Assembly: GCA_963838735.1 (NCBI GenBank)
Contig: CAWISG010000002.1
Location: forward strand, 186,001-250,000
DNA length: 64,000 nucleotides
Reading direction: 5' to 3'
Source of the DNA: Parerythrobacter_A sp963838735
GTDB taxonomy: Bacteria; Pseudomonadota; Alphaproteobacteria; Sphingomonadales; Sphingomonadaceae
This document shows positions 44,633 through 53,478 of the stretch, piece after piece (the first letter of the stretch is position 1; each line of letters begins with the position of its first letter). A model generated the notes under the pieces. That model searched no databases. It was not told where the DNA came from and saw only the letters and a program-made list of their open reading frames with translations. Made by a program: the position numbers and the translations under genes.

Positions 44633-45413
44633 CCTTCTACGCGGGCCAATGCTGGCACTTATGCTCGTCACTGGCGGCTGCACATCTGAAGCCACGCAAC
44701 AAACGCCGCAAGCGGCTCGAGAGCCGTTGGGGCTTAGTACCTCCCTGCCGCTCTACTGGGCCGAGACGGCCGACCTGGGCGAATTGCTGGACGACAGTGC
44801 GGAGCTGCATCGCGTGCGCAAGGTGTTGGAGACGAAATACACACCCGTTCTTCTCGACGGGTTCTCCAAAGCCGACGACGCGGGCGTTCCGACGCAGCAG
44901 CTGGCGGACCTCGATTATCTGGTGTTGGCGCAACCCGCCGCCTTGCCACCTGCCGATCTGGTGGCGATCGACGCATGGGTCCGAAAAGGCGGCAGAATAC
45001 TGGTCTTCGCCGATCCGATGCTGACCGAGGAAAGCGAATTTGCGTTCGGCGACCGTCGTCGTCCGCTCGATATCGTGATGCTCGGGCCGCTCTTCGCGCG
45101 GTGGGGGCTGTTGCTGTCCGCAAATGCTTCGGCAGAAGGCGTCCACAAATTCGACAATGGCGTACAGGCTTTCACACGTCAGTCGGGCAGATTTTCCATC
45201 GTGCCGACCGAAGCGGACGCGACGGCCTGCACCTTGTCCGGCGATGCGGTTCTGGTCCGGTGTGCAATAGGCGCGGGCACAGCCGTCCTGTTTGCCGACG
45301 CTGCTATTCTGGAGGCAACTCCGCCTGGCGACGCCGACGCATCCGTTGCCGCTTTGCGCATGTTGCTAAGCCTGGCATTCGACGCCGAAATCAAGCGGGG
45401 AAAAGACGGGTAA
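44619..45413 (+). CDS. Lipoprotein with DUF4350/GldG-like domain
   Basis: A 264-residue protein with a signal peptide and lipobox (LVTGGCTS), then a domain with LDYLVLAQPAALPPADLVAIDAWVRKGGRILVFADPML, similar to DUF4350 or the GldG-like class I glutamine amidotransferase fold of ABC-associated proteins. No catalytic Cys triad is apparent, so it is probably structural. The ATG at 44619 overlaps the previous gene. It precedes the mraZ promoter region by 284 bases. Confidence 0.75.
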   Translation: MRPTNLLRGPMLALMLVTGGCTSEATQQTPQAAREPLGLSTSLPLYWAETADLGELLDDSAELHRVRKVLETKYTPVLLDGFSKADDAGVPTQQLADLDYLVLAQPAALPPADLVAIDAWVRKGGRILVFADPMLTEESEFAFGDRRRPLDIVMLGPLFARWGLLLSANASAEGVHKFDNGVQAFTRQSGRFSIVPTEADATACTLSGDAVLVRCAIGAGTAVLFADAAILEATPPGDADASVAALRMLLSLAFDAEIKRGKDG

Positions 45414-45522
45414 GGCTGCCATGAACGCCCGCCATTAACCTTGTTCGATTTATGTTCTATGAGAAAAAGCTAGTTATGATAACGCTTTAACGACTTTACC
45501 CCGGAATTCCCCAGTTTTTACT

Positions 45523-45550
45523 TTGCTCACGTGCGGTGTAAGGTTAATAC
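45523..45550 (+). promoter_or_regulatory. Possible dcw cluster promoter
   Basis: TTGCTC (45523-45528) and TAATAC (45545-45550) are 16 bases apart, 147 bases before the mraZ start. The match to sigma-70 is partial (three of six in each box). Nearby AT-rich palindromes include CCCAAAATTCGGG near 45582 and CCGGAATTCC near 45502. Assignment is weak. Confidence 0.28.
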
Positions 45551-45697
45551 CTTCGCCCATCAGGCAGGTTTTGTGCTGCGTCCCAAAATTCGGGACGTTC
45601 CGGCGGCGGTATCGCGCGGTCCGGCTCGGCGAAGTCTTGTCTGAATTCAGGCGGAAGGGCGGTGGCTTTTCCAGCGTTGTTCAGGGGAGGCTTTACG

Positions 45698-46192
45698 GTG
45701 TCGCAGGTCCGGGTCAGCTATAGCGGACAAGCCTACTCGCCCGCTGGCGACAAGGGCCGGTTCGCGCTGCCGTCCGCCTTCCGCAAAACCGTAAAAGAAG
45801 CGAGCGACAACAAGCGCGTCGTCTGTCTCGATACTCATGCTACATGGCCTTGCATCGTGGGTTTCGGCCTCAACCGCGAAGACGAATTGCAGGACCAGCT
45901 GGACCGGGAATACGACGTCGCGCTTAATGCCGGGCGCGAATTTGATTACGATGCGCGTTCGCTCGCGCTGTTCGGCTTCGACAAGGTGCCGTTCGACGAT
46001 AGTGGTCGTTTCACCCTGCCGCCGCATCTCGCCAGCGCGGCTAAGGTCGATGGTGGCCTGTTTATTCGCGGTGCCGGGCGCTTTTTCACGCTGTGGAGCC
46101 CGTCGGAACTGTACCGGATGGGCGATGAGATGGCCAAATTGAAGGCGGAGTGCGAAAGCTTTGTCGCGCAAGCCGGGGCGAAGGCCGCATGA
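45698..46192 (+). CDS. mraZ: Transcriptional regulator MraZ
   Basis: A 164-residue MraZ with two AbrB-like halves, each with its dDxxGR pattern: GDKGRFALPSAFRKTV and DDSGRFTLPPHL. It binds DNA upstream of the dcw cluster and represses or tunes it. The start is a GTG at 45698 with GGGAGG eight bases upstream, giving MSQVRVSYSG; an earlier GTG at 45662 would add 12 residues. rsmH overlaps its stop by four bases. Confidence 0.93.
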   Translation: MSQVRVSYSGQAYSPAGDKGRFALPSAFRKTVKEASDNKRVVCLDTHATWPCIVGFGLNREDELQDQLDREYDVALNAGREFDYDARSLALFGFDKVPFDDSGRFTLPPHLASAAKVDGGLFIRGAGRFFTLWSPSELYRMGDEMAKLKAECESFVAQAGAKAA

Positions 46193-47148
46193 CGCAGCCC
46201 GCCGGTCACATTCCCGTATTGCTGGACGAGGTTATCGCCGCGCTCCGTGCGAAGGATGGCGATGTGGTCGTCGATGCGACATTCGGGGCAGGCGGCTACA
46301 CCCGCGCGCTGCTGGATACAGGCGCTACGGTCCATGCCTTCGACCGCGATCCCGATGCGATTGCGGCGGGGCAGGGCTGGGACGAAGCGCAGGCCACGCC
46401 GGCGCGACTGGTGCTGCACCGGCGCCGCTTTTCCGAAATGCGCGAAAGCCTGTCCGATGTCGGCGTCGCGCGCGTCGATGCCATCACGATGGATATAGGC
46501 GTGTCTTCGATGCAGCTCGACCAGGCGCAGCGCGGTTTTGCGTTCCAGTCGGACGGCCCGCTCGACATGCGGATGGCGCAGGAAGGCGAGACTGCCGCGG
46601 AATTCCTGAATGGCGCGGATACGGACACCATCGCGGACGTGCTCTATACATTTGGCGAGGAGCGCCAGTCGCGTCGTATTGCTCGCGCCATCGTTGCGGC
46701 GCGCCCGCTTGAAAGCACCGCACAACTGGCCCGCGTGGTGCGTACCGCGTTGCGCCACCCGCCGGGTGCACCAAAGGATCCCGCAACCCGCACGTTTCAG
46801 GCGGTACGTATCCATATCAACGCCGAACTGGACGAGTTGCAGTCCGGCCTTGCCGCCGCAGAAACGCTGTTGGGCGAGGGCGGGCGGTTGGCTGTCGTCA
46901 GCTTCCACAGCTTGGAAGACCGGATCGTGAAGCGGTATCTGCGCGATGCCGCAGGCGTCGCGTCCGGGTCGCGCCATCTACCGCAGGCAACCGGACCCGC
47001 GCCGCGTTATCGCAGCCTGTCCAAAGCTATCCGCCCAGGTGCAGCGGAATTGGCACGCAACCCCCGCGCACGGTCCAGCACGCTGCGCCATGCGGTGCGC
47101 ACTGCGGCGCCCGCGCTATCTGACGTTTCGGTTGGAGCAGGCGCATGA
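46189..47148 (+). CDS. rsmH: 16S rRNA m4C1402 methyltransferase RsmH
   Basis: A 319-residue SAM-dependent methyltransferase. It begins HIPVLLDEVI, has SAM-binding VVDATFGAGGYT, the MDIGVSSMQLDQAQRGFAF motif, and VVSFHSLEDRIVKR. It methylates N4 of C1402 in the ribosomal decoding centre. Start ATG at 46189 overlaps mraZ (ATGA); ftsL overlaps its stop likewise. Confidence 0.97.
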   Translation: MTQPAGHIPVLLDEVIAALRAKDGDVVVDATFGAGGYTRALLDTGATVHAFDRDPDAIAAGQGWDEAQATPARLVLHRRRFSEMRESLSDVGVARVDAITMDIGVSSMQLDQAQRGFAFQSDGPLDMRMAQEGETAAEFLNGADTDTIADVLYTFGEERQSRRIARAIVAARPLESTAQLARVVRTALRHPPGAPKDPATRTFQAVRIHINAELDELQSGLAAAETLLGEGGRLAVVSFHSLEDRIVKRYLRDAAGVASGSRHLPQATGPAPRYRSLSKAIRPGAAELARNPRARSSTLRHAVRTAAPALSDVSVGAGA

Positions 47149-47663
47149 CGGCGGGCGGCTCTCGTTTGCGCCAGGTCGGTTGGCTGGTGGTGCTGGCGAT
47201 TTGCTTCCTCGCGGTCGTGCTGCTCTGGGCGCAAGTCAATGCGGTGAAAGGCGCCGTCAACGCAGCCGAAAAGAAGATCGTCGCGCTGGAAGCGGAAACG
47301 ATCGAACTGGAAACCGAATTTCAGGTTCGCTCGAACCAGCAGCAGCTAGCCAACTGGAACCGCATCGATTTCGGCTATCGCCCGCCTACCGCCGCGCAAT
47401 ATCTCGACCATGAGCGCGAACTTGTCGCACTGGGTGCGCCGCAAGGGCCAGGTGCGCCCCAACCGATTCGCGTGGCCCGGTCCGATGTTACGCCGCAAGA
47501 CGACGGTATTCTCGCGATGGTTTCACCGCTGACAGGCCGAAGCGAAAGCGACAGCGGGAACAGCGCGGCAAACGAGCAGGCCGATGGCGCAGCTGATCTC
47601 GATCTCGCGACCCGCCTGGGAATGGAACCGGAACTCGGCAACGGGTCCGGGGGCGGCGAATGA
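47145..47663 (+). CDS. ftsL: Cell division protein FtsL
   Basis: A 172-residue bitopic protein: membrane helix at about residues 8-28 (VGWLVVLAICFLAVVLLWAQ), a leucine-zipper-like periplasmic coil (AVNAAEKKIVALEAETIELETEF), then a low-complexity tail. It links FtsB/FtsQ and FtsWI at the septum. Identification rests on position between rsmH and ftsI plus topology. Both ends overlap neighbours by four bases. Confidence 0.87.
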   Translation: MTAGGSRLRQVGWLVVLAICFLAVVLLWAQVNAVKGAVNAAEKKIVALEAETIELETEFQVRSNQQQLANWNRIDFGYRPPTAAQYLDHERELVALGAPQGPGAPQPIRVARSDVTPQDDGILAMVSPLTGRSESDSGNSAANEQADGAADLDLATRLGMEPELGNGSGGGE

Positions 47664-49378
47664 ACGCCCTGACACTCCAAGGTTCGGTGCGCACGGGTCG
47701 CGCCGATCTTGTTTCCGGACGGTTGGACGCACTTAACATTGCCCGTTTACGGGTGCTGTGGGTTGCCATGGGCTTTGCTTTCCTGACGCTGGTGGCTATC
47801 GTGCGTGTTGGCTATTTTGGCTTTGCAAACGATGACGGGGACGCTCGCTCGCTTTCCGCCGGGCTGCCCGAACGCGGCGAGCTTACCGACCGCAACGGCG
47901 TGCCACTGGCGCGCGCGTTCATGGCGCAATCGCTTCTGTTCAATCCCAAGGCGATGGGCGATCCCACCGATCCGCTGGTGCGCAGTCCGCAGGATATTGC
48001 GCGCGAACTGAAGGCCATCTTCCCCGACATGGATGAGGCGCTGACCGTGCGCCGGTTGCAGCGCACGTCCAGTATCACGCTGCGCCCGCGCATTCTGGAC
48101 GCGGACAAGAAGCGCATCAATGATCTGGGGGAGCTGGCGCTGGAAGTGCCGGAGGAGCCGGACCGCAACTATCCGCAAGGCTCGATGGCGGCGCATGTGC
48201 TTGGTTTCGTCAATTCGGCAGGCGATGGGCGCATCGGCATGGAAAAGGTGCTGGATGCACAGTTGAAAGACCCCGCCCGGCGCGGCACGCCGACCCCGCT
48301 CAGCATCGACATCAGGGTGCAGGGCGCGCTGGAGGACGAGCTGCGGCGCGGCATGCTTGCCACCAATGCGATGGGGGCGGCCGGCATCATTCTGGATGTC
48401 GATACCGGCGAAGTCATGGCGCTGGCCTCGCTGCCCGAATTCAATCCTAACAAGATCGATGCGGCGGGGCAGCAACACATGTTCAACCGCGTCACCAACC
48501 AGGTGTACGAGCTGGGCTCAACCTTCAAACCGCTTACCGTGGCAGCGGCGATCGATGCAGGCGTGGTGCGCGATTTCGGGTTTCGCTGGGATGCCCGGCC
48601 GATCAAGGTGCAGGGCCGCACGCTGCGCGACAGCCACGATATGGGCCAGTCGCTCAATGTGGCGGAAACGCTGATCCATTCGTCCAACACCACCACCGCC
48701 CGCATCGCGGACGAGCTGGGCGCGACGCGGATGCGCCAGGTGCTGGTGGATCTGGGCATGAACGACCGCCCACAGATCGAACTGAACGAAAAAGGGTTTC
48801 CGATCTGGCCGGGCAAGGATTGGTCACGGGTGCGCAATATGACTGTCAGCTACGGGCATGGCGTCGCGGTAACGCCGCTGCATCTCGCCAGCGCCTATGC
48901 CGCGATGGTCAATGGCGGCGTCTGGCGTCCGGCAACACTGCACCGGCTGGCGGCGGAGGACGTGCCGGAGGGGCGGCGGGTGTTCAAACCCAGCACCTCG
49001 TCGCGTATGCGCCAGTTGCTGCGGATGATCGCCAAATACGGCACCGGTCGCAAAGCGGACGCAGCGGGCTATCGTGTCGGCGGCAAGACCGGTTCGGCGG
49101 AGAAACCGACGAAGGGCGGGTATCGCGAAACTTCGCTGATCTCGACCTTTGCGGCGGCGTTTCCGATGGACGATCCGCGCTTCGTCATCGTCGTTATGCT
49201 GGACGAACCCAAGGGGACCACGGCCAGCTCGTTCCAGCGTACGGCGGCTTGGAATGCAGCGCCTATCGTGGGCAAAATCGTACCGCGCGTCGGTCCGCTG
49301 ATGGGGATCATGCCACGCACCGCCGACCATGATATCGACCTTTCCGACCTCGCTCCGCTGATCGGGGAGACGCACTGA
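47660..49378 (+). CDS. ftsI: Septal peptidoglycan transpeptidase FtsI (PBP3)
   Basis: A 572-residue class B penicillin-binding protein. It has a short cytoplasmic start, one membrane helix, a dimerisation domain, and a transpeptidase domain with the catalytic Ser287 in GSTFKPL, the SSN motif in HSSNTTTA, and KTGSAEK near residue 475. It crosslinks septal peptidoglycan with FtsW. Start overlaps ftsL by four bases; murE overlaps its stop by one base (TGATG). Confidence 0.95.
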   Translation: MNALTLQGSVRTGRADLVSGRLDALNIARLRVLWVAMGFAFLTLVAIVRVGYFGFANDDGDARSLSAGLPERGELTDRNGVPLARAFMAQSLLFNPKAMGDPTDPLVRSPQDIARELKAIFPDMDEALTVRRLQRTSSITLRPRILDADKKRINDLGELALEVPEEPDRNYPQGSMAAHVLGFVNSAGDGRIGMEKVLDAQLKDPARRGTPTPLSIDIRVQGALEDELRRGMLATNAMGAAGIILDVDTGEVMALASLPEFNPNKIDAAGQQHMFNRVTNQVYELGSTFKPLTVAAAIDAGVVRDFGFRWDARPIKVQGRTLRDSHDMGQSLNVAETLIHSSNTTTARIADELGATRMRQVLVDLGMNDRPQIELNEKGFPIWPGKDWSRVRNMTVSYGHGVAVTPLHLASAYAAMVNGGVWRPATLHRLAAEDVPEGRRVFKPSTSSRMRQLLRMIAKYGTGRKADAAGYRVGGKTGSAEKPTKGGYRETSLISTFAAAFPMDDPRFVIVVMLDEPKGTTASSFQRTAAWNAAPIVGKIVPRVGPLMGIMPRTADHDIDLSDLAPLIGETH

Positions 49379-50889
49379 TGCGCCTTGCCCGGCTTGCTGC
49401 ACAGGCGGAGATCGCCCTGCCCGCCGGTACGGATGCAGAAGCGCAGGTCACCGGTTTTGCGATAGACCATCGCAAGGTCGCCCCGGGCACCGTGTTCGGT
49501 GCGTTTCGCGGCGCGGTTGCGAATGGCGAGGATTTCATTCCCGCCGCCATAAATGCAGGCGCAATCGCGGTAGTTGCCCGGCCCGAAGCGCACGTGGCGG
49601 GTGCCGTACATATCGCCGATGCCGAGCCACGGCGCGCTTTTGCCCGTCTTGCCGCGCAGTTCTTCACCCCGGTGCCCGAGACCGTGCTGGCGGTGACCGG
49701 CACCAACGGCAAGACCTCCACGGTCGAGATGGTGCGGCAGATCTGGCGCATGTCGGGCCATCGCGCGGCCAGCATCGGCACGCTGGGTGTCACAACGCCG
49801 GACGAAAGCGTTTCGACAGGACTGACATCGCCCGACATCGTTACGTTTCTGAGCAATATTGGCGGTCTGGCGCGCGAAGGGGTGACGCATGTGGCCTATG
49901 AAGCGTCGAGCCACGGGCTGTCGCAGTACCGCAACGAGGGGCCGCGCGTTGCGGCAGCGGGCTTCACCAACTTCAGCCGCGACCATCTCGATTACCATGC
50001 GGACATGGAGGACTACTTCGCAGCCAAGATGCGCCTATTCGACGAGGTGGTGGACGAAAATGGCACAGCTGTCGTCTGGTGCCCCGATGCGAGCGGGGAC
50101 GACTGGGCGGCGCGTGTCATCAGGCACGCGCGCAAACGCAATCTGCGCGTGCTCAAGGTCGGCGTATGGGATAGCACGGCGGAGGCTGGAGACGAGACCG
50201 GTATTCGCCTGGTGTCTCACACGCCCACCCGGCTGGGCCAGACGCTGGAACTGCGCCACGGCGATACCGCATATACCGTCGCCCTGCCGCTGATCGGTGC
50301 TTACCAGGCTGCCAATGCACTGGTCGCCGCAGGGCTGGTGCTGGCGACGGGTGGCGAGGCGCGCCTGACATTCGATGCGATGGCGCGCTTGCAGCCGGTG
50401 CGGGGACGGCTGGAGCGTGCCGCAATTCTTGCATGCGGCGCCCCGGTCTATGTCGATTACGCGCATACGCCGGACGCGCTGGCGGCGGCGATTGCCGCGC
50501 TGCGGCCGCACGTCGCGGGACGGCTGATCATGGTGTTCGGCGCAGGGGGTGATCGCGATCACGGCAAGCGCGAACCGATGGGCGCGATTGCCGCAGAATG
50601 TGCTGATATCGCTATTGTGACCGACGACAACCCGCGCGGCGAAGACCCCGCCGCCATCCGCGCCGCGATCAAGGCAGGCGCCCGTTCGCCAATCGAGGAA
50701 GTTGGCGACCGTCGTGCCGCCATCGACCACGCCGTCGGTCTTGCTCGTGCCGAAGACATCGTGCTGGTCGCGGGCAAGGGCCATGAACAGGGCCAGATTA
50801 CCGGTTCCGGAGACACGATGCAGACCTTGCCCTTCAACGATGTCGAGGTGGTGCGCGAAGCGGCTGCCCGGCATGGAGCTGATTCCTGA
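49378..50889 (+). CDS. murE: UDP-MurNAc-tripeptide synthetase MurE
   Basis: A 503-residue Mur ligase. It has the ATP loop GTNGKTSTVEM, SRDHLDYHADMEDYF, YVDYAHTPDALA, and DDNPRGEDP, the DNPR motif that indicates meso-diaminopimelate specificity. It adds mDAP to UDP-MurNAc-dipeptide in the cytoplasm. Starts by a one-base overlap with the ftsI stop and ends by a one-base overlap with the probable murF ATG. Confidence 0.96.
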   Translation: MRLARLAAQAEIALPAGTDAEAQVTGFAIDHRKVAPGTVFGAFRGAVANGEDFIPAAINAGAIAVVARPEAHVAGAVHIADAEPRRAFARLAAQFFTPVPETVLAVTGTNGKTSTVEMVRQIWRMSGHRAASIGTLGVTTPDESVSTGLTSPDIVTFLSNIGGLAREGVTHVAYEASSHGLSQYRNEGPRVAAAGFTNFSRDHLDYHADMEDYFAAKMRLFDEVVDENGTAVVWCPDASGDDWAARVIRHARKRNLRVLKVGVWDSTAEAGDETGIRLVSHTPTRLGQTLELRHGDTAYTVALPLIGAYQAANALVAAGLVLATGGEARLTFDAMARLQPVRGRLERAAILACGAPVYVDYAHTPDALAAAIAALRPHVAGRLIMVFGAGGDRDHGKREPMGAIAAECADIAIVTDDNPRGEDPAAIRAAIKAGARSPIEEVGDRRAAIDHAVGLARAEDIVLVAGKGHEQGQITGSGDTMQTLPFNDVEVVREAAARHGADS

Positions 50890-52407
50890 TGGCCTCACAT
50901 CCCCTATTGCGCCAATGGCCCGCGATCCGCGCGCGATACGTTGCCGCTGGCGCTGTGGTCCGCCGCCGAGATTGCCGCCGCAACTGGCGGAACGGCTTCG
51001 TGCGACTTCCAATGCGGCGGCGTCGAGATCGACAGCCGCGATGTGCGCGAGGGCGACCTGTTCTTCGCCCTCAAAGGCGAGGCGATGGACGGCCATCGTT
51101 TCCTTGATAGCGCGTTTGCGAAGGGGGCCGTGGCAGCGATAGTGGACCGGCCCATCGCACAACCGCATATTCTTGTCGCCGACACGAATGCGGCGCTGGT
51201 CTTGCTTGCCACGGCGGCTCGCAATCGTGGTAGCGCGCGGCGTATCGCGGTGACCGGCTCGGTTGGCAAAACAGGCGTAAAAGAAGCGCTGTTTGCCGCA
51301 CTGGACCGCAGCAGTCACGGCGCGACGCATCGTTCGGTGCGCAGTTACAACAACCATGTCGGGGTGCCGCTCAGCCTTGCAAGAATGCCCGCGCGCAGCC
51401 GCTATGGGGTGTTCGAGATGGGCATGAACCATGCGGGCGAAATTGCCGGGCTGACGCAGCATGTGCAGCCGCATGTTGCCCTCATCACCACCATCGCGCC
51501 CGCCCATATCGAGAACTTGGGCAGTATCGAAGCGATTGCGGACGCAAAGGCGGAGATTTTCGATGGGCTGGTAGCGGGCGGCCATGCCGTCATTCCGGCC
51601 GACAGCGACCAGTTCGCCCGGTTGCGCGACGCAGCAAGCGCGACCCGCGCAAAAGTCGTTTCCTTCGGGCGAAGTGCCCATGCTGATGTGCGTCTGCTCG
51701 ATGCCATTCCGGTGCCGACGGGTGGATCGCTGGTAACAGCGGAACTCGGCGCGGCAGCGGGCAACATGCGTGTCTGTTACGAAATTGCCGCACCCGGCGA
51801 CCACTGGATCGACAATTCGCTGGCGGTGATGGCATGCGTGCAGGCAGTCGGCGGCGATCTTGGCGCGGCAGGACTGGCGCTGGCGGAAATGGGCGGGCTG
51901 AAGGGGCGCGGGGCGCGCCATCGTTTCGCGGTCGCAGGCGGCCATGCCGTGCTGATGGATGAGAGCTACAACGCCAACCCCGCCTCCATGCGCGCAACAT
52001 TGGCGCAATTGGGCCAGACGCCTGCGCATCGCCGTATCGCGGTGTTGGGCAGCATGAAGGAGCTGGGCGATTTCAGCCGACGCTTCCACCAGCAGCTTGC
52101 CGAACCGCTGGCCGAGGCATGTGTGGATTTCGCTGTGCTGGTCGGCGACGATATGCGCAGCCTCGCCGCCCATTTGGGGAAAGGCGCGGGCGGTGCGCTT
52201 GTCGGTGGGCTCAGCTTCGCGCATTGCGATGGCCCCGCCGATGCGATTTTGGCGCTGGACGAATTTGGCTTGACCGCAGGGGATGCGGTCTTGGTGAAGG
52301 GTTCCAACTCCGTCGGGCTGAGCGCGGTGGTGGACCACTTTACCGCGCCCGGAACGCAGGCCGGTGCGGGGCAGGACGCAGGACAAATTATGGGCCGGGA
52401 TGGCTGA
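50889..52407 (+). CDS. murF: UDP-MurNAc-tripeptide:D-Ala-D-Ala ligase MurF, probable one-base insertion near start
   Basis: A Mur ligase adding D-Ala-D-Ala to the tripeptide. Core motifs are EIDSRDVREGDLFFAL, ATP loop GSVGKTGVKEAL, FEMGMNHAGEIA, and DESYNANPASM. The continuous frame is 50941-52407 (488 residues), whose only upstream start is a TTG with no ribosome site. A better start is the ATG at 50889, overlapping the murE stop as in the murE/ftsI junction, but its frame differs by one base. Deleting one base in the CGCGCGC run (about 50928-50935) joins HPLLRQWPAIRA to DTLPLALWSAAEI, giving about 505 residues. Confidence 0.9.
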
Positions 52408-53478
52408 ATGCTGTATCTGATTGCCGAATGGGCCGGGTTCGAAGGGTTGTTCAACCTCGTCCGCTATCAGACGTTTCGCGCCGGGGCGACGCTGATGACG
52501 GCGCTGGTGGTCGGCCTGATCATCGGGCCACGTTTCATCAACATGCTACGGGTGCGGCAGGGCAAAGGCCAGCCGATCCGCGAGGACGGGCCGCAAACGC
52601 ATCTGGCAAAGCGCGGCACGCCGACCATGGGCGGCCTGATGATGCTGATTGCGCTGAGTGTCGCCATGTTGCTGTGGATGGACCCGCGCAATATTTACGT
52701 CTGGGCCTGTCTTGCCGTGACGCTGGGCTTTGGCATCATCGGTTTTCTCGACGATTACGACAAGGTTTCCAAGGCCAGCCACAAAGGCGTTTCCGGCAAG
52801 GTCCGGTTGCTCGGTGAATTCGCCGTAGCCGGCGTCGCCAGCTATCTCATCGTCAGCCAGATCAACACAAATCTTTATATCCCCTTCCTGTCCGACGTTT
52901 CGATCCCGCTGGGGCCATTCTATTACGTGTTCGCCGCGGTCGTCATCGTCGGCGCGGGCAATGCGGTGAACCTGACCGACGGACTGGACGGGTTGGCAAC
53001 GATGCCGGTCATCGTTGCGGCGGGGACATTCGCCATCATCGCCTACCTCGTCGGGCGCGTTGATTACTCAGCCTATCTTGGCATCCCGCATGTGCCGGGC
53101 GCGGGCGAGCTGGCCATCCTGTGCACCGGGATAATGGGCGCGGGGCTGGCGTTCCTGTGGTTTAACGCGCCGCCGGCCGCCGTGTTCATGGGCGACACCG
53201 GCAGCCTGGCCCTGGGCGGGGCGCTGGGCGCAATCGCGGTGGCCAGCCATCACGAGATCGTGCTGGGTATCGTCGGCGGCCTGTTCGTGGCGGAGGCGCT
53301 GTCGGTCATTATCCAGGTCTTCTGGTTCAAGCGGACGGGCAAACGCATTTTCAAGATGGCCCCCATTCATCACCATTTCGAACAGAAGGGCTGGGCAGAA
53401 TCAACGGTTGTCGTGCGGTTCTGGATCATTTCCATAATCCTCGCACTGCTGGGTCTGGCGACGTTGAAGCTGCGATGA
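52408..53478 (+). CDS. mraY: Phospho-MurNAc-pentapeptide transferase MraY
   Basis: A 356-residue, ten-helix membrane enzyme that makes lipid I. It has the N-terminal segment QTHLAKRGTPTMGG, GFLDDYDKVSKASHKG, NAVNLTDGLDGLA, FMGDTGSLALGG and APIHHHFE. Start ATG immediately follows the murF stop with no gap; murD overlaps its end by four bases. Confidence 0.97.
   Translation: MLYLIAEWAGFEGLFNLVRYQTFRAGATLMTALVVGLIIGPRFINMLRVRQGKGQPIREDGPQTHLAKRGTPTMGGLMMLIALSVAMLLWMDPRNIYVWACLAVTLGFGIIGFLDDYDKVSKASHKGVSGKVRLLGEFAVAGVASYLIVSQINTNLYIPFLSDVSIPLGPFYYVFAAVVIVGAGNAVNLTDGLDGLATMPVIVAAGTFAIIAYLVGRVDYSAYLGIPHVPGAGELAILCTGIMGAGLAFLWFNAPPAAVFMGDTGSLALGGALGAIAVASHHEIVLGIVGGLFVAEALSVIIQVFWFKRTGKRIFKMAPIHHHFEQKGWAESTVVVRFWIISIILALLGLATLKLR

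Noticed and set aside
50035..52386. A 783-codon open frame on the minus strand opposite murE and murF
   Set aside because: It is antisense to two certain Mur ligase genes, has no recognisable motifs, and long antisense frames are expected in GC-rich DNA.
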